Assembly (NCBI GenBank): GCA_018136815.1
Contig: CM030931.1
Coordinates: forward strand, 6,240,273 to 6,304,272
Direction: 5' to 3'
DNA length: 64,000 nt
DNA from: Isochrysis galbana
Lineage: Eukaryota > Haptophyta > Isochrysidales > Isochrysidaceae
Made by a program: the position numbers and the translations under genes. This document shows, piece by piece, positions 10,825-21,822 of the stretch. Each line of letters starts with the position of its first letter. Within the stretch, counting starts at the first letter, position 1. A model generated the notes under the pieces. It did no database searches. It saw only the letters and a list, made by a program, of their open reading frames with translations, and was not told the origin of the DNA.

Positions 10825-11962
10825 ACGTCGCAAAGTGGCTGTGTGCGATTGGGCTCCACTGCGTGTGACCAGCAGCGCGCCAAGTAGCTTATTGCGCCGC
10901 CTAGATTTTACGTGGCACGACACGACGCGGCCCTATGCCAATCTTGTGTAGTGTGTACTCTACGACTATTATATTTTTGAGAAGTGAGAAGATGCCTACT
11001 AAAAAAATTCTTAAAGGTGTCCGTTGAGCTACTATACGTTATCCCATTCCTCCCTGGGACGCCGCCGTCATCGCCCTTGCCTCCACCCTACCCCCTTTCC
11101 CGCTCCCCCCCCCTCGTTCCGTTGTCTTCGGTTTTGGGGGGTCGGCCCATAGTGCACTACTGCACTCCTTACTACTTTCTACTTTGGGCTTTGGGCCCAA
11201 AATAATAATACTACTGCCTCTATCTCAAAACTGAAGCCTTTGGCGGTTTCAAGCCGATCAGAGAACACATGAACAAAAACTATCTTGTTAATTAGATAGC
11301 GAGTACACTGGGGCGAACGCCCCTCCATAATTTTGAGCGTACAGCCTCAGAGGTCAGAGGTGGCCTTGTATACGTATACATCATTTTTCTTCCTCAAGGC
11401 CCTTGTCAAGGCACTCGAACTCCTCAGGCGCCTTGAGGAAGACATTCCTCGATTGGCGAGGCGGAGTTTTCATATTCAACTCGCCAGCGGTCCGGCCTCT
11501 TCGGCAGAGGGGGGGAAATGCTGCGAGAGATCTAAAGAAAATTGATGCAGAGGTACAGAGGTATGCCGCCGGCGGGAGTCTTGGCGCGATGGCGAAGGGG
11601 CGCGCAAGCTGGATGGCGAGGTTGAAGGTCGCCAAGCCCCCGCAGCATGACGTGCGCACAGGAGGCGACTCGGGAAATCGCCTCAGCGCAATGGACGCCG
11701 GACATGACCGGAAATCGAAATTGTTTTGTTTCACCCAGTTCCTGTTCCTAACTCGGACGACACGAACGCCTGCGACTTGGGGCTCTTCAAGTCTATGGAC
11801 AGCCGGCTCCCGAGGCGGCGCGAATTTAATTTGGATAAATTCACTCAGCAATGTCTTGAAATGTTTCATAGATAGTTATCCTCTTGATAACTTGTTCAAT
11901 ACCAATGAAATAGTGGTTGAGCGAATCATTTCTGTGAATGGCTCCAATGAATGTTCTGCCGC
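10825..11962. other. Intergenic region, no gene supported
   Basis: Contains a C/T-rich block at 11045-11140 resembling 31300-31345 and 51790-51850 (all with a CATTCCTTTG- or CGTTCCGTTG-like core), which looks like another dispersed repeat. Overlapping + and - frames at 11381-11999 lack recognisable motifs. An A/T-rich stretch covers 11210-11330. Confidence 0.4.
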
Positions 11963-12160
11963 TGTCGTATTTCATACGATGACAGACTTTTACTTCTAAC
12001 CTGTGGGTTATTTTAAGCCTCAAGGTCTCGTCAATTGGTATACCGCCTCTTCTCTTACTTTCTCTCGATGTCATCAAATGTTCCATGACTGTCTTCTGTC
12101 TTCTCTCGTCCATCGGTCGTAGCTCCCCAGCGAGGTCTGCCCTCGTTGTGCCGACCCTCG
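11963..12160 (+). mobile_element. LTR fragment, about 97% identical to the solo LTR at 44819
   Basis: Starts with TGTCGTATTTCATACGATG and follows the left part of the solo LTR at 44819-45457 for about 200 bp, with roughly seven differences including one single-base indel, then diverges after GTGCCGACC. The upstream flank differs, so the left boundary coincides with the LTR's TG terminus. A minus-strand frame (starts MDERRQKTVMEHLMTS) is conserved in both copies, but the differences do not discriminate between strands. Confidence 0.75.
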
Positions 12161-12443
12161 GGCTGATTTCACTCCTGCTCCAGTCTACTGGCATCCCGAA
12201 GATCTCCACGCACCGCCGGTGCCCTTCACGCCTAGACCCCACTTCACGCCTCGCCGTGAGGACGCTAGCGCTCCGCCGCTGTCAACCATGGGTCTTCGCG
12301 CCGCGCCGCCGATGTCGACGCCAAGGCTAGAGCATCCACCCGACCCAGGGTATGCCCCGGAGCCACGTTACCACTTTAACGACCGCTCGGAAGCTGTTTT
12401 TGGTCGCTCGGCCGCAATTTTTTGCCTGGCTGGGCATCATTAG
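12130..12443 (+). pseudogene. Possible retroelement polyprotein fragment
   Basis: Downstream of the LTR fragment a + frame reads SEVCPRCADPRADFTPAPVY, then WHPEDLHAPPVPFTPRP and ends after FGRSAAIFCLAGHH. It has no usable start codon and resembles no family I can name. A second Ser/Pro-rich frame at about 12640-12971 (SPKPASLPPLEVGEPVIAHL) is similar in style to the minus-strand frame at 62.7-63.0 kb. Assignment to a retroelement rests only on its position next to an LTR fragment. Confidence 0.3.
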
Positions 12444-12944
12444 TTATGATGATAATTGTATACTAGATGGATACATATGAATCGATCGTTTATCGATGTT
12501 TACTTGTACATAAGTGCCTCATGCTACACACGAACAACTCGGGCAATTGGACACACCCGCACAAAAATGGGTGATGGGGAGGTCACACGGACAAAACAAC
12601 GCAACCTTCGGCACCCTCCGCACCCCACGAGCATACCAGAGCGGGCTGTGCCCGGTCTACATCATTGCTCGATGTATCGCGCATTCTGCGGCCCTAATGC
12701 AGCACGCATCATGGGTACGCGCGAGCGCCGAAAGGAGCCATCTCGCCCCGCTCTCGTCCTCGCTATGTCCACCCCATCGCCCCGCTCTGTCTCTCCTAAG
12801 CCCGCCTCCCTGCCCCCTCTGGAGGTGGGTGAGCCCGTCATTGCCCATCTCCCAACTTCCGCCGCGCCTCTCGCCGCTTCCCTTCCGTCCCCTCCGTTCC
12901 CATCTGAGGTAGTGGTAACCTCGGATCCGTCAGGGTTGAATATA

Positions 12945-13021
12945 CGGGCCCACCCCGGGGGGTGTCCGTGATGGTGTGTGGGGGCGCGAGGCCCCCAATT
13001 ACCCCCACTTATAAAAGTAGG
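12945..13021 (-). repeat. Dispersed stem-loop element, copy 1
   Basis: In reverse complement: CCTACTTTTATAAGTGGG, then a GGGGGCCTCGCGCCCCC hairpin, then GGACACCCCCCGGGGTGGGCCCG. Four further copies lie on the + strand at 21283, 44645, 51101 and 52126. The first block can pair CTACTT with AAGTAG around a TTAT loop. Confidence 0.8.
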
Positions 13022-13602
13022 TTCAAAGAGGCTCAGGCGAGTCCTCAGCTGCCCCTCGAGCCGACCCGGCAGGCCCTCTAGCTTCCCCAGCCCGAGGAGT
13101 AGAAGAGTGGAAGGGTGGGGAGAGACGCTCTCTGAAGCATCATCTCCCAGGCCGCCCGCAGCCCGAGCGGCTGCGCTCCGTGTGACGGCCCTCGGCATGG
13201 CGCTGCCGATGGCGGAGGAGGCGCGCACGGCGCGTCGCCGAAGAGGCCAAGCGTGAGGCCTGCTCCGCGAGGAGCGAGGAGGAGGCTCGGTCGCTGGCGG
13301 GGGTCGCCCGGGTAAGGACGATCGCCGGCAGCGAAAGAGCAAAATCAGTCCTCCTTGCCGCCGCCTTCCTGTGAACGATCGTTACTATTAAACGGCACAA
13401 AAGATTCTTCTAGAGCAGTAGTAGTAGGTAGTAAAGACTTTAATAACCTAGTCTCTTCTCTCTACCTAGAGCCTATGACCTATGATCTTTTGTACGAGTA
13501 CTCCTATCTAGTCCGCATCCAGAGAAAGAAATGAGGAATACTCCTACGTGAGAAGAGTGATCGTAGCCGTTGCCTGCTGTTAGCTGTCTCGTCCTGCTCA
13601 AG
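13022..13602. other. Intergenic and putative 5' region of the ARM-repeat gene
   Basis: No gene supported. 13420-13560 is AT-richer, with short CTAGTA/TACTAC motifs, and leads into the ARM-repeat gene. Frames of about 90 residues on both strands at 12978-13400 overlap each other and show no motif. Confidence 0.35.
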
Positions 13603-15780
13603 ATGCTGCGGCGGCGCGGCCAGCGCCAGAAGGCTAAGCCGATTGCCGTCGCGCAGCGGCCAGACACCAAGGCAAAGAGCGAGGAGCCCCCCGAAGAAGA
13701 GACAGAGGAGGAGTTGTACGTCGACAAGGAACTTGCTCCTCTCGTGGATCGGGTGCTCATCCGCCTCGACTCTGGGAGCCCAAAGGTACCACCCACTCCA
13801 CACATGCTGTCTTTGCTACCTGCTGCTCTCTCGCACGAGCCTTGGGCGTTGTTGACAGGGGGATTCGTCGCGCGTTTTTATTAGGAGCATGCGGCGGCCA
13901 TCGTGAGCCTTGCCAGCGCGATGGACGAGATGTCGTCCTCTCTCGCAAGATCACTTGGCCAGTATTGTCGCCTTTCAGAGATGATCGAGCCAATCATCAG
14001 TCTCCTCGACGACCCAATCTCCGCTGTTCATAATGCCGCACTTGTGGTGATTGGGAATCTCACGTCCTGTGCATTTGATCCTCAAGCCTCGAGATCAAGC
14101 ATGATGGCGATGAAATTCGATATCATTCAGCGGGTGCTTCCCCACTTGGAGGCTGATCTGCTTAGCACACGCTTGTTTGCTGCTGCAGCCATGCAGAACC
14201 TCTGTAGTGAGCGATGCGTCGCAGAGAGTGCTGTGCGGTTTGGAGCGCCGAAGATATTAGAGAAGCTCGTCCGCATTAGACTGGATACGGGTAGCACCAA
14301 CGCGCAACAGCGCTGTGTCGATCAAATCACTCGATTTGCGGCAAACGCTCTGAACAACATTTCCAAGGTAATGGAGACTGAAGATGCATCCAACGGCTCA
14401 GCGCCACCCGAGAGGAACAAGTCTAAGCACCCTATCGGTGCGAAAGCACAAGCTAGTCTTGAAGCCCTCCAGACGCTAGAATCAGTGATACGGCTTCAGA
14501 AGCAGCAGCGCAGGAAGTCTGCCATGGCCCGTCTCAAGCGTGAGAAGGAGTCTACACTTCACGTGCAATCCATGGCCCGCGTCTTACTTGCAAGGAAAAG
14601 GCTGGTCGCTTTGCGCGCTGAGCGTATGCCATCAGGCAATGAAAGTGCGAAGAGCACCACTCAGAGAGTCACAGAAACGGAAGCGAGCCTGGAGACCAGC
14701 AATATGCATCAAACAACCACAGAGACACACGACAAAGTGGTAGAGGTTGCACTGGCAGGTGTAGCTCAAGACCCTCCTGCAGGTAGAGCATCGAGCGAGC
14801 TCACAGACGACTCCTTTGCTGATATTCCAGCAGAAACGTTGGCAGAGAATGGCATTGATGAAGTGGCAAAGGGAGAAATCGAAATGAATGCAACCGAGAC
14901 GCGCCCGACTGAATCTCCAGGCGTTGCGCCTAGTACTCTCGATGCGTCTACCGAAGGGAAATCGAGTATTGAACAGGTCGCGCATGAGCCCGTCGAGCCG
15001 GCAGCGGATAGCGACGCAGCAGGGGCATCACAAGAAGCTCGTAGTGTCTCTGCAGATCATGATGGTGTATCGGCAGATCACACACGGCCGCCAGATCCCT
15101 TGGCGTGTGCTAACGATGAGAGGATGGCAACAACAGAGGAGGCGGAGGCTTGTGTGGCGGAGAAAAGTACTAGTAGCAACACCGTCACCAATGAAGCCGA
15201 GATGGATCCTGGTGAAGGAGTACAGCTCCATCCCTCTGCTGAAGGGGGAATGATTGCCTCTGTGGATGGGGTGCTGCACGCTGAGAAGGATGGTGACGGA
15301 AATGCTCCCGATCCTACTCCTTCTCCACACGAGGAACAACAAGCTGTTATGATGTTGGCGGCTGAGGTTTCAACCATCTCCAATGCTGAACGTGATGTAG
15401 CAGACAGGCTTGGACGCGCACAGGAGGCGGTAGATGAGGCAAAGCGGCAATGGGGAGAGGCGGAACAAGGCACTCCATCACTATCCACCGTCGACAAGCA
15501 TGTTCAGTATCAGAAGGCGCTCGCACGCTTGGCTGCTGAAAAAGCGAATGAAGCTGCGCTAGCGGCCGTAGCCAAGGCCTCGAAGGCGGAGCTGCACTTT
15601 ACACAGGCTGCCATGAAAGCTACGAGCCCTAGCCGCGCTCAGCACTTCCGGGAGCAAGCCGATCGAGCAGCAAAGCTCAAAGCAAAGGCGTTAGAAACAA
15701 TTGCATCTCTGGAAAACACGGTGGTCGACGGCGCTAGCCCTAGGAAAGGTGCGCCCCATGCGAGTGCGAGCGTGGACTAG
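13603..15780 (+). CDS. Armadillo-repeat protein with IQ-like motif and acidic C-terminal half
   Basis: Joined from exons 13603-13785 and 13885-15780. The 99-bp phase-0 intron begins GTACCA and ends TTATTAG, and the join reads LDSGSPK|EHAAAIVSLA. The product has about 692 residues. Residues about 60-190 contain ARM-type helices (MIEPIISLLDDPISAVHNAALVVIGNL, then LFAAAAMQNLCS and RFAANALNNIS). A basic stretch with an IQ-like motif (SMARVLLARKRLVAL) follows. The rest is Glu/Ser/Ala-rich, probably disordered, and ends in an Ala/Lys coiled coil (LAAEKANEAALAAVAKASKAEL). The function is unknown; a calmodulin-binding scaffold is inference. Confidence 0.8.
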
Positions 15781-16498
15781 TTCCCGCCTTCATGCTTGGT
15801 TGCACGCGCGTTCATACGGAGCATGTTATTCTAAAGTGCAAGGGAGAGACCATGCAGCTTCAGCCACCTCCGTGTAAGACATACGTAAAATAATTACTAC
15901 ATCCTAGCTAACCCCCAACCCCGCTACCCACTAGCTACTAGCTTATTGGACACAACTACTAACTAGTTGGACCACAACGTGTTCAAAGACGTCGCTCTCG
16001 CCATCCCATACACTAAAGATGAGTGCGCGTCGTACCTGGAACACCTACCCCCAGAGTTCACACACGAGGGGCGAACGATACACGATACACAAAGAAACAT
16101 TCCTCGAATCATTGGACCGCGTCGTGAGACACGCGACAAACGTATTGAACAACCTGTCACCTCCGACCTCACGAAACGACGCCCAAAATCCCCAAAACAC
16201 ACACCACTCTCTACCCCATCAGGCAGACAACCCGCAGCCAAGAGAAATCAGAGTCACAGAAGCGACAGAAGAGGGAAAATACATAAGCAAAATGAACAAT
16301 ATACAATATATGAATATATGGCTCCACACACGCACTAACTACCTAGGAGAGATAGCCGAGACCACGTCTGTGGCGACCGACGAGGAAGTCACTCGCTCCC
16401 ACCCCCTGTGGAAATAGGAGGACGGCTTTAAGGGTCCCAGGTTCATGGAATTCCCTCTCGCGGAGGAATACTCTATACACAAAGGCAAAATCCAAGGC
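15781..16498. other. Intergenic region, nothing recognised
   Basis: Overlapping frames at 15963-16420 on both strands are Arg/Thr-rich without motifs. Short TACTAGCTA-type palindromes lie near 15920-15965. Confidence 0.35.
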
Positions 16499-16627
16499 GA
16501 GAAGCGTTCAATCGCCATCACCCACAGATGGAAAAGCGTTCAAGCTCCACCAGCCTACACATGGAAAAGCGTTCAATCGCCATCACCCCCACGTATGGAA
16601 AAGCGTTCAACCGCCATCACCTCCCCT
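16499..16627 (+). repeat. Minisatellite, four units of about 33 bp
   Basis: Four imperfect tandem units built on ATGGAAAAGCGTTCAA followed by a CGCCATCACC-like half, starting near 16499, 16528, 16561 and 16595. It ends at a CCCCGCAAGGGG hairpin near 16628-16640. Confidence 0.8.
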
Positions 16628-16843
16628 TTCCCCGCAAGGGGGGTTTCGCATCTTTTCTTTATTTATACTACTACAATCTCGGCTAAAAAGTTCCGTCCTA
16701 CATTATAGGTCCGCGTCCTACGATTTCGGTGCATTTGTAGGACCCTGAGCTTGAAAGCCACACAACTTTCGAGAGTGAAGGCTTGGGACTTCCCACCAAC
16801 TGAAGGATAGTCCCAACTCAGTCTTGAGATCCTTAGCTCCCAC

Positions 16844-17380
16844 TATGGCCAAGGCTGCCGACACGGGAGCCGGCCCCTCGGTTGTGACCACCGAGTTGTT
16901 GGCTGCATTGCCCCGCGACGCTTGCGTCTTGATCGAACACGCTTCAGACCGACCTGCCGTCGTCGGACCGGACGGTAAGTAACCCCCTCCGCACTCGCGG
17001 CTACGCTACGTTGGTCTTCTCCCTCTCCGGTGTCGAATTCTGGCACCGCTTTCTTGTCGTCGAAGGCGCGCCTATGCTTCTTCTGGGAAACGATTTCCTG
17101 TATCGAACTGTCGCCTGATGCGAAACGTGATGGCCGCTTGACCCTGGTGGTCAACAATTGTCGCGTTCCATCCCTCGTCTCCACTCGTCCTCGTCTCTCC
17201 TCTGCACCGCTTGTCGCCGTGATTTCCGCCGACTCACCACGGGCAGAGGAGTCGTCGCTCGTTCCTATCTCGGACAACGTTTCCTCCTGTCAGGCTCGCG
17301 GCGAGCCGCCGCCGGCGATGCCGACTCCGGTTCCATTGCCACCCCTCGATCCCGAGCTCGAGCCACGGCAAGAAGAGTAA
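16844..17380 (+). pseudogene. Decayed retrotransposon aspartic protease (retropepsin)
   Basis: The frame beginning at the ATG at 16844 reads MAKAADTGAGPSVVTTELLA, including the retropepsin active-site signature DTGAGPSV, and stops at 16981. A second frame then gives YATLVFSLSGVEFWHRFLVV and EGAPMLLLGNDFL (about 17015-17095). A third continues LSPDAKRDGRLTLVVNN. These follow the order of an LTR-retroelement protease (DTGA core, flap region, LLGNDF), so at least two frameshifts have broken it. GTAAGT near the first break could instead be a splice donor, but no matching acceptor is convincing. No reverse transcriptase follows. Confidence 0.75.
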
Positions 17381-17394
17381 AACCCACCAATTTC

Positions 17395-17832
17395 CTCAGC
17401 AATTTTGCGTGGAAGCAGGTGAGCCCCCCAGGAGTTTTTCTTGGGATTCGGAGCACGGTCCAGCCCCCCCACATGCTAGTAGTTATAAATCACTGTTTGA
17501 CCGCCCTACCGCCCTAGGACAAGCGCAAGGATGATGTGCACCCCACAATGATTGCGCTAAATAATTTAGGCGTGGCGCGTCTAGCTCGTCTCAGATCTGA
17601 CTAAGACGAGATGTTTCAGCTCGATCAAGTCGTCGCAGGCTTGTCTGTCGTCTGCGACGTGATGCTCGACGAATCAGTGGCGGCCATAGCCTGAGGATGC
17701 ACAACAGCCATCTGAATGATCAGGTCAACTCCAACATTTGGAGGCTGTGATGAGAAGTTTACTTGATCCCGCTAAAGGCTAGACAGTGTCCACCTTGCCC
17801 ACTACTGCATACCTTGCAGGACCATTGAAATT
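17395..17832. other. Intergenic region with one TTTGACCGCCCTA motif
   Basis: The motif at 17496-17508 recurs at 41006, 41122 and 41298 and, reversed, at 21185. Nothing else is recognised up to the 3' end of the FKP-repeat gene. Confidence 0.45.
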
Positions 17833-20464
17833 TTAGCAATCGAGCTGCGCGCTCACCTGAGCGGCTAATTCAGGTACGACCTCGGTCATGTAGCGTTCGA
17901 TGAGTTGCTGCAACCGACTGCGCATGGTTGCATCGAGTTGATATGCACGCGCGAAATTGGCAGCGAGCTGCACCGGGTCGTCTCCTTGATGCAGACCAAT
18001 CCGACCCGTCCTGCCGGGCCCCAGGTTGACATCCATATAGAGCAAGGGCGTCTTGCGCTCAGCACGCTTTGCGGTTTCGAAACTAAATGGTTTTGGTGGC
18101 TTCATGGCAAACGCAAGCGCTGCCTTCTTGGAAGTCTCTGCCTCCTCCTCGGCCACCCGCCGCTCCTTCTCGCCAGCAGCATATTGAAGCCTCTTCACGG
18201 CCTTGTCATATCCCAAGGCTTTCTTGCCTTCTCGAGGCGGGGTGTACCTGCAGTAGCAACGGGCCAAGGTCCAATAACGTGGAGAAGGCCAAGTTTTGTG
18301 AAACGTCAACGCAAGTACAACGAGCCACTCATGCATTTGCGTCGGCTACTCTTCTTGTGCAATGGCTTCCCTGCGGCCTCGCCCGCGTGCCTGCCGCAAG
18401 CAAATAGCGCGTGGACGAAAGCAAGGGCACGGGCTCTCACGATATGATGCGTGGTTTGAATGTGCATTCTTGAGCAATTTCCAATTCCGTTGAGCTAAGC
18501 GTCCGCTCCTTTGCTTCGCTTGACGCTTTGGCGTGCAAATGTGCGAAACGTTCACTTCCCATTGAAAGCGCGGCGGGCTCCGCCCATCGGCCGTCGACCC
18601 TGTTGATCTTTGGTTTGAATGAACACTCTTGCATTTGCTCCTTATGGGCCTGAATCCGCTCCATCTCTTGCTTGTGCTCGAGACTCTTCGCCTGGCGGAA
18701 AAGTTGGTCGTGCCTGTGCTTCGGGGCATCAGGATTTGTTTGTTGCCGAAGCACTTCACGAGCACGCTCCAACCGGCGCGAGCGATGGTCAAGCTGGGGC
18801 TCGAAAGAGAACTCTTCACATTGTGCAAGCTGCGATTCGGTCCCTGGCTTCAAGTTGCGAATGTTCTTGTACGCGAGGGTATTGCGGTAGAAAGAGCGGA
18901 AATCAGAATGTAAGCCTGGATCGCCATCAAGTAGCAGAGGCTCTCCATCCTCAGGGGGCACGAGAGCATCTGCTAGAAAAGTCAACAAGGCGGTGCGATG
19001 CACGACGGACTCTCCGCTAGATTTGGTGGTAGCTTCACTGCCGGTCGTTTCTGCGCTGCCGGCCGAGGCTTCACCACTCCCATTGGCATCACTACTTGCA
19101 GCCGCCTTACTGCTTGCGACGTCATCTGCTGTGGCTGCCTTGACCAAGGGTTGCTCTGGCTTGGCAGCCAAGTGCCGCCAAAGGCGCTGCAACAAGAGTA
19201 CCTCCTCCTTGGCCTGAGCAGTCTGAACGGAGCCATCAACATGCGCATATCTCAGCACGCTGAGCTCAACGAGTGTTGCGGCAAGTTCATTGTATTTGAG
19301 CCCTCGATTGGTTGCTTCGAGCCTATCAAAGATCGCAACTACATCGCGTTGTAATTTTTGAAAAGCAAGTCGGTCGCTCTTTGCGCTCAACTTACGCTCA
19401 TTCCGCACTTCTGCCAATTCAGCATCCAACTGCTCCTGAAGAATTTGCCGTCGGACACGTCTATTGTGTGCGTCCCGGTACAGCGAGTCTGCGAGCTCCT
19501 CCAACTCCGCACGTGTCTTCGCCGCAGGCCCCTTGCCGACGTTGGGCTGAAACGTGCATTCTGCGTCGGATGTGGATGGAGGAGCAAGCGATGCTTGGTA
19601 AGAGGCAGTGTGTTGCTCGTATAGCCTCTCATGTGGAGCCAGCGATGTGCTTGCCTCGTCACCGGCTACGGAACTTGCGCGTGACGATACGCATGGTTTG
19701 AATGTATAGTCCTTGCGCTCCTCCTCGGCGCGAGACGCGCGGAGCTCGCGGAGTTTTCGCTCGTGGAGCTCATCTCGTGCCTTCATTTCGTCAAGGAAAT
19801 TTCCGTAGCTGGCCACAAGTGCTTTGCTTTTTTTCGATGTGATTATTGGCTTGAATGTGAAATCGCGCTCCGTTTCGCCTCGAATTTCTTCGGCAAGGAG
19901 CTGCATGCGCTCACGGTGTGCGTTGGTGACATCCTGAAGCCTCTCAGAGATGTGTTCGCGCGGGGCATACGTGGCAGCTTTCACGGATACGGTTGGCTTA
20001 AAAGGGCAGTTGAGCCGTAGCTCCTCCTCCTCTCGTTTCTGCAGCTCCTGCTGCCGCTCTGCTTCCTTGCGTTGCCTCTGCATGGTGCCCTCCTGAAAAA
20101 GCATATCCCCATAATTGAGTGACTCGCGAGCACAACTACTCTCAGGCGTGTGGACGTTGACTCCGGCGACAGGCACCGTGATCTGCTCCCCTCCCACACA
20201 ACCGGAACTCGTCAAAACATGGGCAAAGCGCTTGGCAATGGCGTCAGCCTGCCTGCTCATCTCTCTGGGCGAACGTGCGGCGGACGAGCAGCGCTCTGAA
20301 ACTTGGCGCTGTAGCCGTTCGCGTGCAGCGCGCTGGGTAGCCGCCGACTTGTACAGCCTCTCAGATGCAGCTCCTCCAATACCTTGCCCTGCAGACGACG
20401 TGCTCGCGTTGCTGCTGTTGCCCCAGACATTCTTCCAGGACGTCCGTGGTGGTGAGCCGAGCAT
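17833..20464 (-). CDS. FKPxI-repeat protein of flagellated protists
   Basis: Two exons on the minus strand, 20464-18441 and 18247-17833. The 193-bp intron has donor GTGAGA and acceptor CTGCAG, and the join restores phase within a Ser codon (KPRIIS|YTPPREGKK). The product has 812 residues. At least seven motifs of the type C/F-x-F-K/Q/E-P occur: CPFKPTV, FTFKPII, YTFKPCV, CTFQPNV, FSFEPQL, CSFKPKI and CTFKPRI. Between them are charged helices such as ADSLYRDAHNRRVRRQ. The C-terminal module (residues about 741-795) reads TPLLYMDVNLGPGRTGRIGL, then GDDPVQLAANFARAYQL. I recall this arrangement from conserved hypothetical proteins of flagellated and apicomplexan protists. A cytoskeletal or axonemal role is inference. 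Confidence 0.85.
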
Positions 20465-21282
20465 GCCGGCGGATGCGAGGGAGAGAGGGGGCGCGGGGGG
20501 AGGGGCCGTACCACCGTCGTCTTCTTCCTCATTTCATAGGTATCGCGCGGCGAATAGATCTAACTTGCCAGCAGTCTCTTCTCTCTCTTCCACTCCTCCC
20601 TAGAGAATCCTCTCTCCACTCACCTTCCCCACTCTCTCTCTCCCTTCCTGGTGATACAATACCATACTCATCATCCCTGTCTAGTGCCTCCTCCCAATTA
20701 CCTTCCATCTCTCCTTTCTCATCTTTCTTCACTACTCTGTACCAAACACTCTCTTCTGCCTCCCTCCCTCCTCTTCTCTCTGTTTCTCTAGCTTCTATTC
20801 TCTCTCTTCATGGTCGCTCGCGCGCACACTGCTTTCGTTCTCCTTTTTCGAACACCTTAGCAGAGGAGAGAGAGAGCTAGCACATCCACCCTTTCAAACG
20901 CGACCGGGAGCAGGGATGCGCACCTACAAGAAAATAGGGTATGAAGGGGCGAGGGCCCGGGGCTGGAGGAAACGAGCTCCCTCTCAAACGTGACGGGGAG
21001 CAGGGATGCGCACCTACAGTATGGAGCTTCGCGTCGTTCGACTTCACGTGCAAGATTCTGGAGAGGGTGAACAACAATCCCTACCCACTCGACCGACTAC
21101 GCGATTCGCGACCACAAGGAGCTGGGCGGCGACATCAAAAATATCCACGCCGGCCCGAAAGGCGAAAGGCTGCAAAGGCTATCATAGGGCGGTCAAACAC
21201 GCCTTTTAACTTCTAAGGGTGAAAATTCACTAAGTCAAGATTGAGGTTTTATCACGCGATTTTTAGGATATTCAACTGCCAA
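20465..21282. other. Upstream region of the FKP gene with a 37-bp direct repeat
   Basis: 20470-20880 is C/T-rich with no supported gene. The blocks at 20892-20928 and 20982-21018 are near-identical 37-mers containing GGGAGCAGGGATGCGCACCT, repeated with a period of 90 bp. At 21185-21225 a reversed TTTGACCGCCCTA motif is followed by TTTTAACTTCTAAGGGTG, as at 41100-41134. Confidence 0.6.
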
Positions 21283-21360
21283 CCTACTTTTATATGTAGG
21301 GGTCAATGGGGGCCTCGCGCCCCCCCCGCTCCATCGCGGACACCCCCCGGGGTGGGCCCG
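21283..21360 (+). repeat. Dispersed stem-loop element, copy 2
   Basis: CCTACTTTTATATGTAGG followed by GGTCAATGGGGGCCTCGCGC, a C run and GGACACCCCCCGGGGTGGGC. Same order as the other copies. Confidence 0.85.
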
Positions 21361-21822
21361 TACAATCAACAATCAACCCCAGCCCCTGCCATCTCCATCT
21401 GGCAGTGTGGAGATGGACTGTTCCCAGGATCCGGGTAAGGCTCCTGAGACTCCATCATTGGCAACCCACGCGTCCGTAGGCTGCCTACCGACTTGGATTT
21501 GGATAGCGGATGAAGATACTTGGGAAGGCTTGGGGACGGGTGCAGTGGTGCCGGGGTCCGCGCGCGGCGGCGAGGGCGGATTTGGCGGTGCAGAGGGCGG
21601 TGATGGGTCCATAGGAACAGATGGAATCAATCTCTAGTGGGTGATTTCTAGCGAGAGACCACACACAAGGCAGTAGGGGCTCAAGGGTACGAGGGTTCAC
21701 GGTACGGCTTCGATCGCAGAACACTGCGACGGCTGCTGGGTGCGTACGAAGACACGCCACACCACTTTCTAACATAAACAAGGGCAACACGTAATAAACA
21801 CGGGAGCGAAAGCCACGGTGGG

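Noticed and set aside
17740..17790. Box C/D snoRNA (GTGATGAG near 17748)
   Set aside because: No D box at a suitable distance downstream and no terminal stem.
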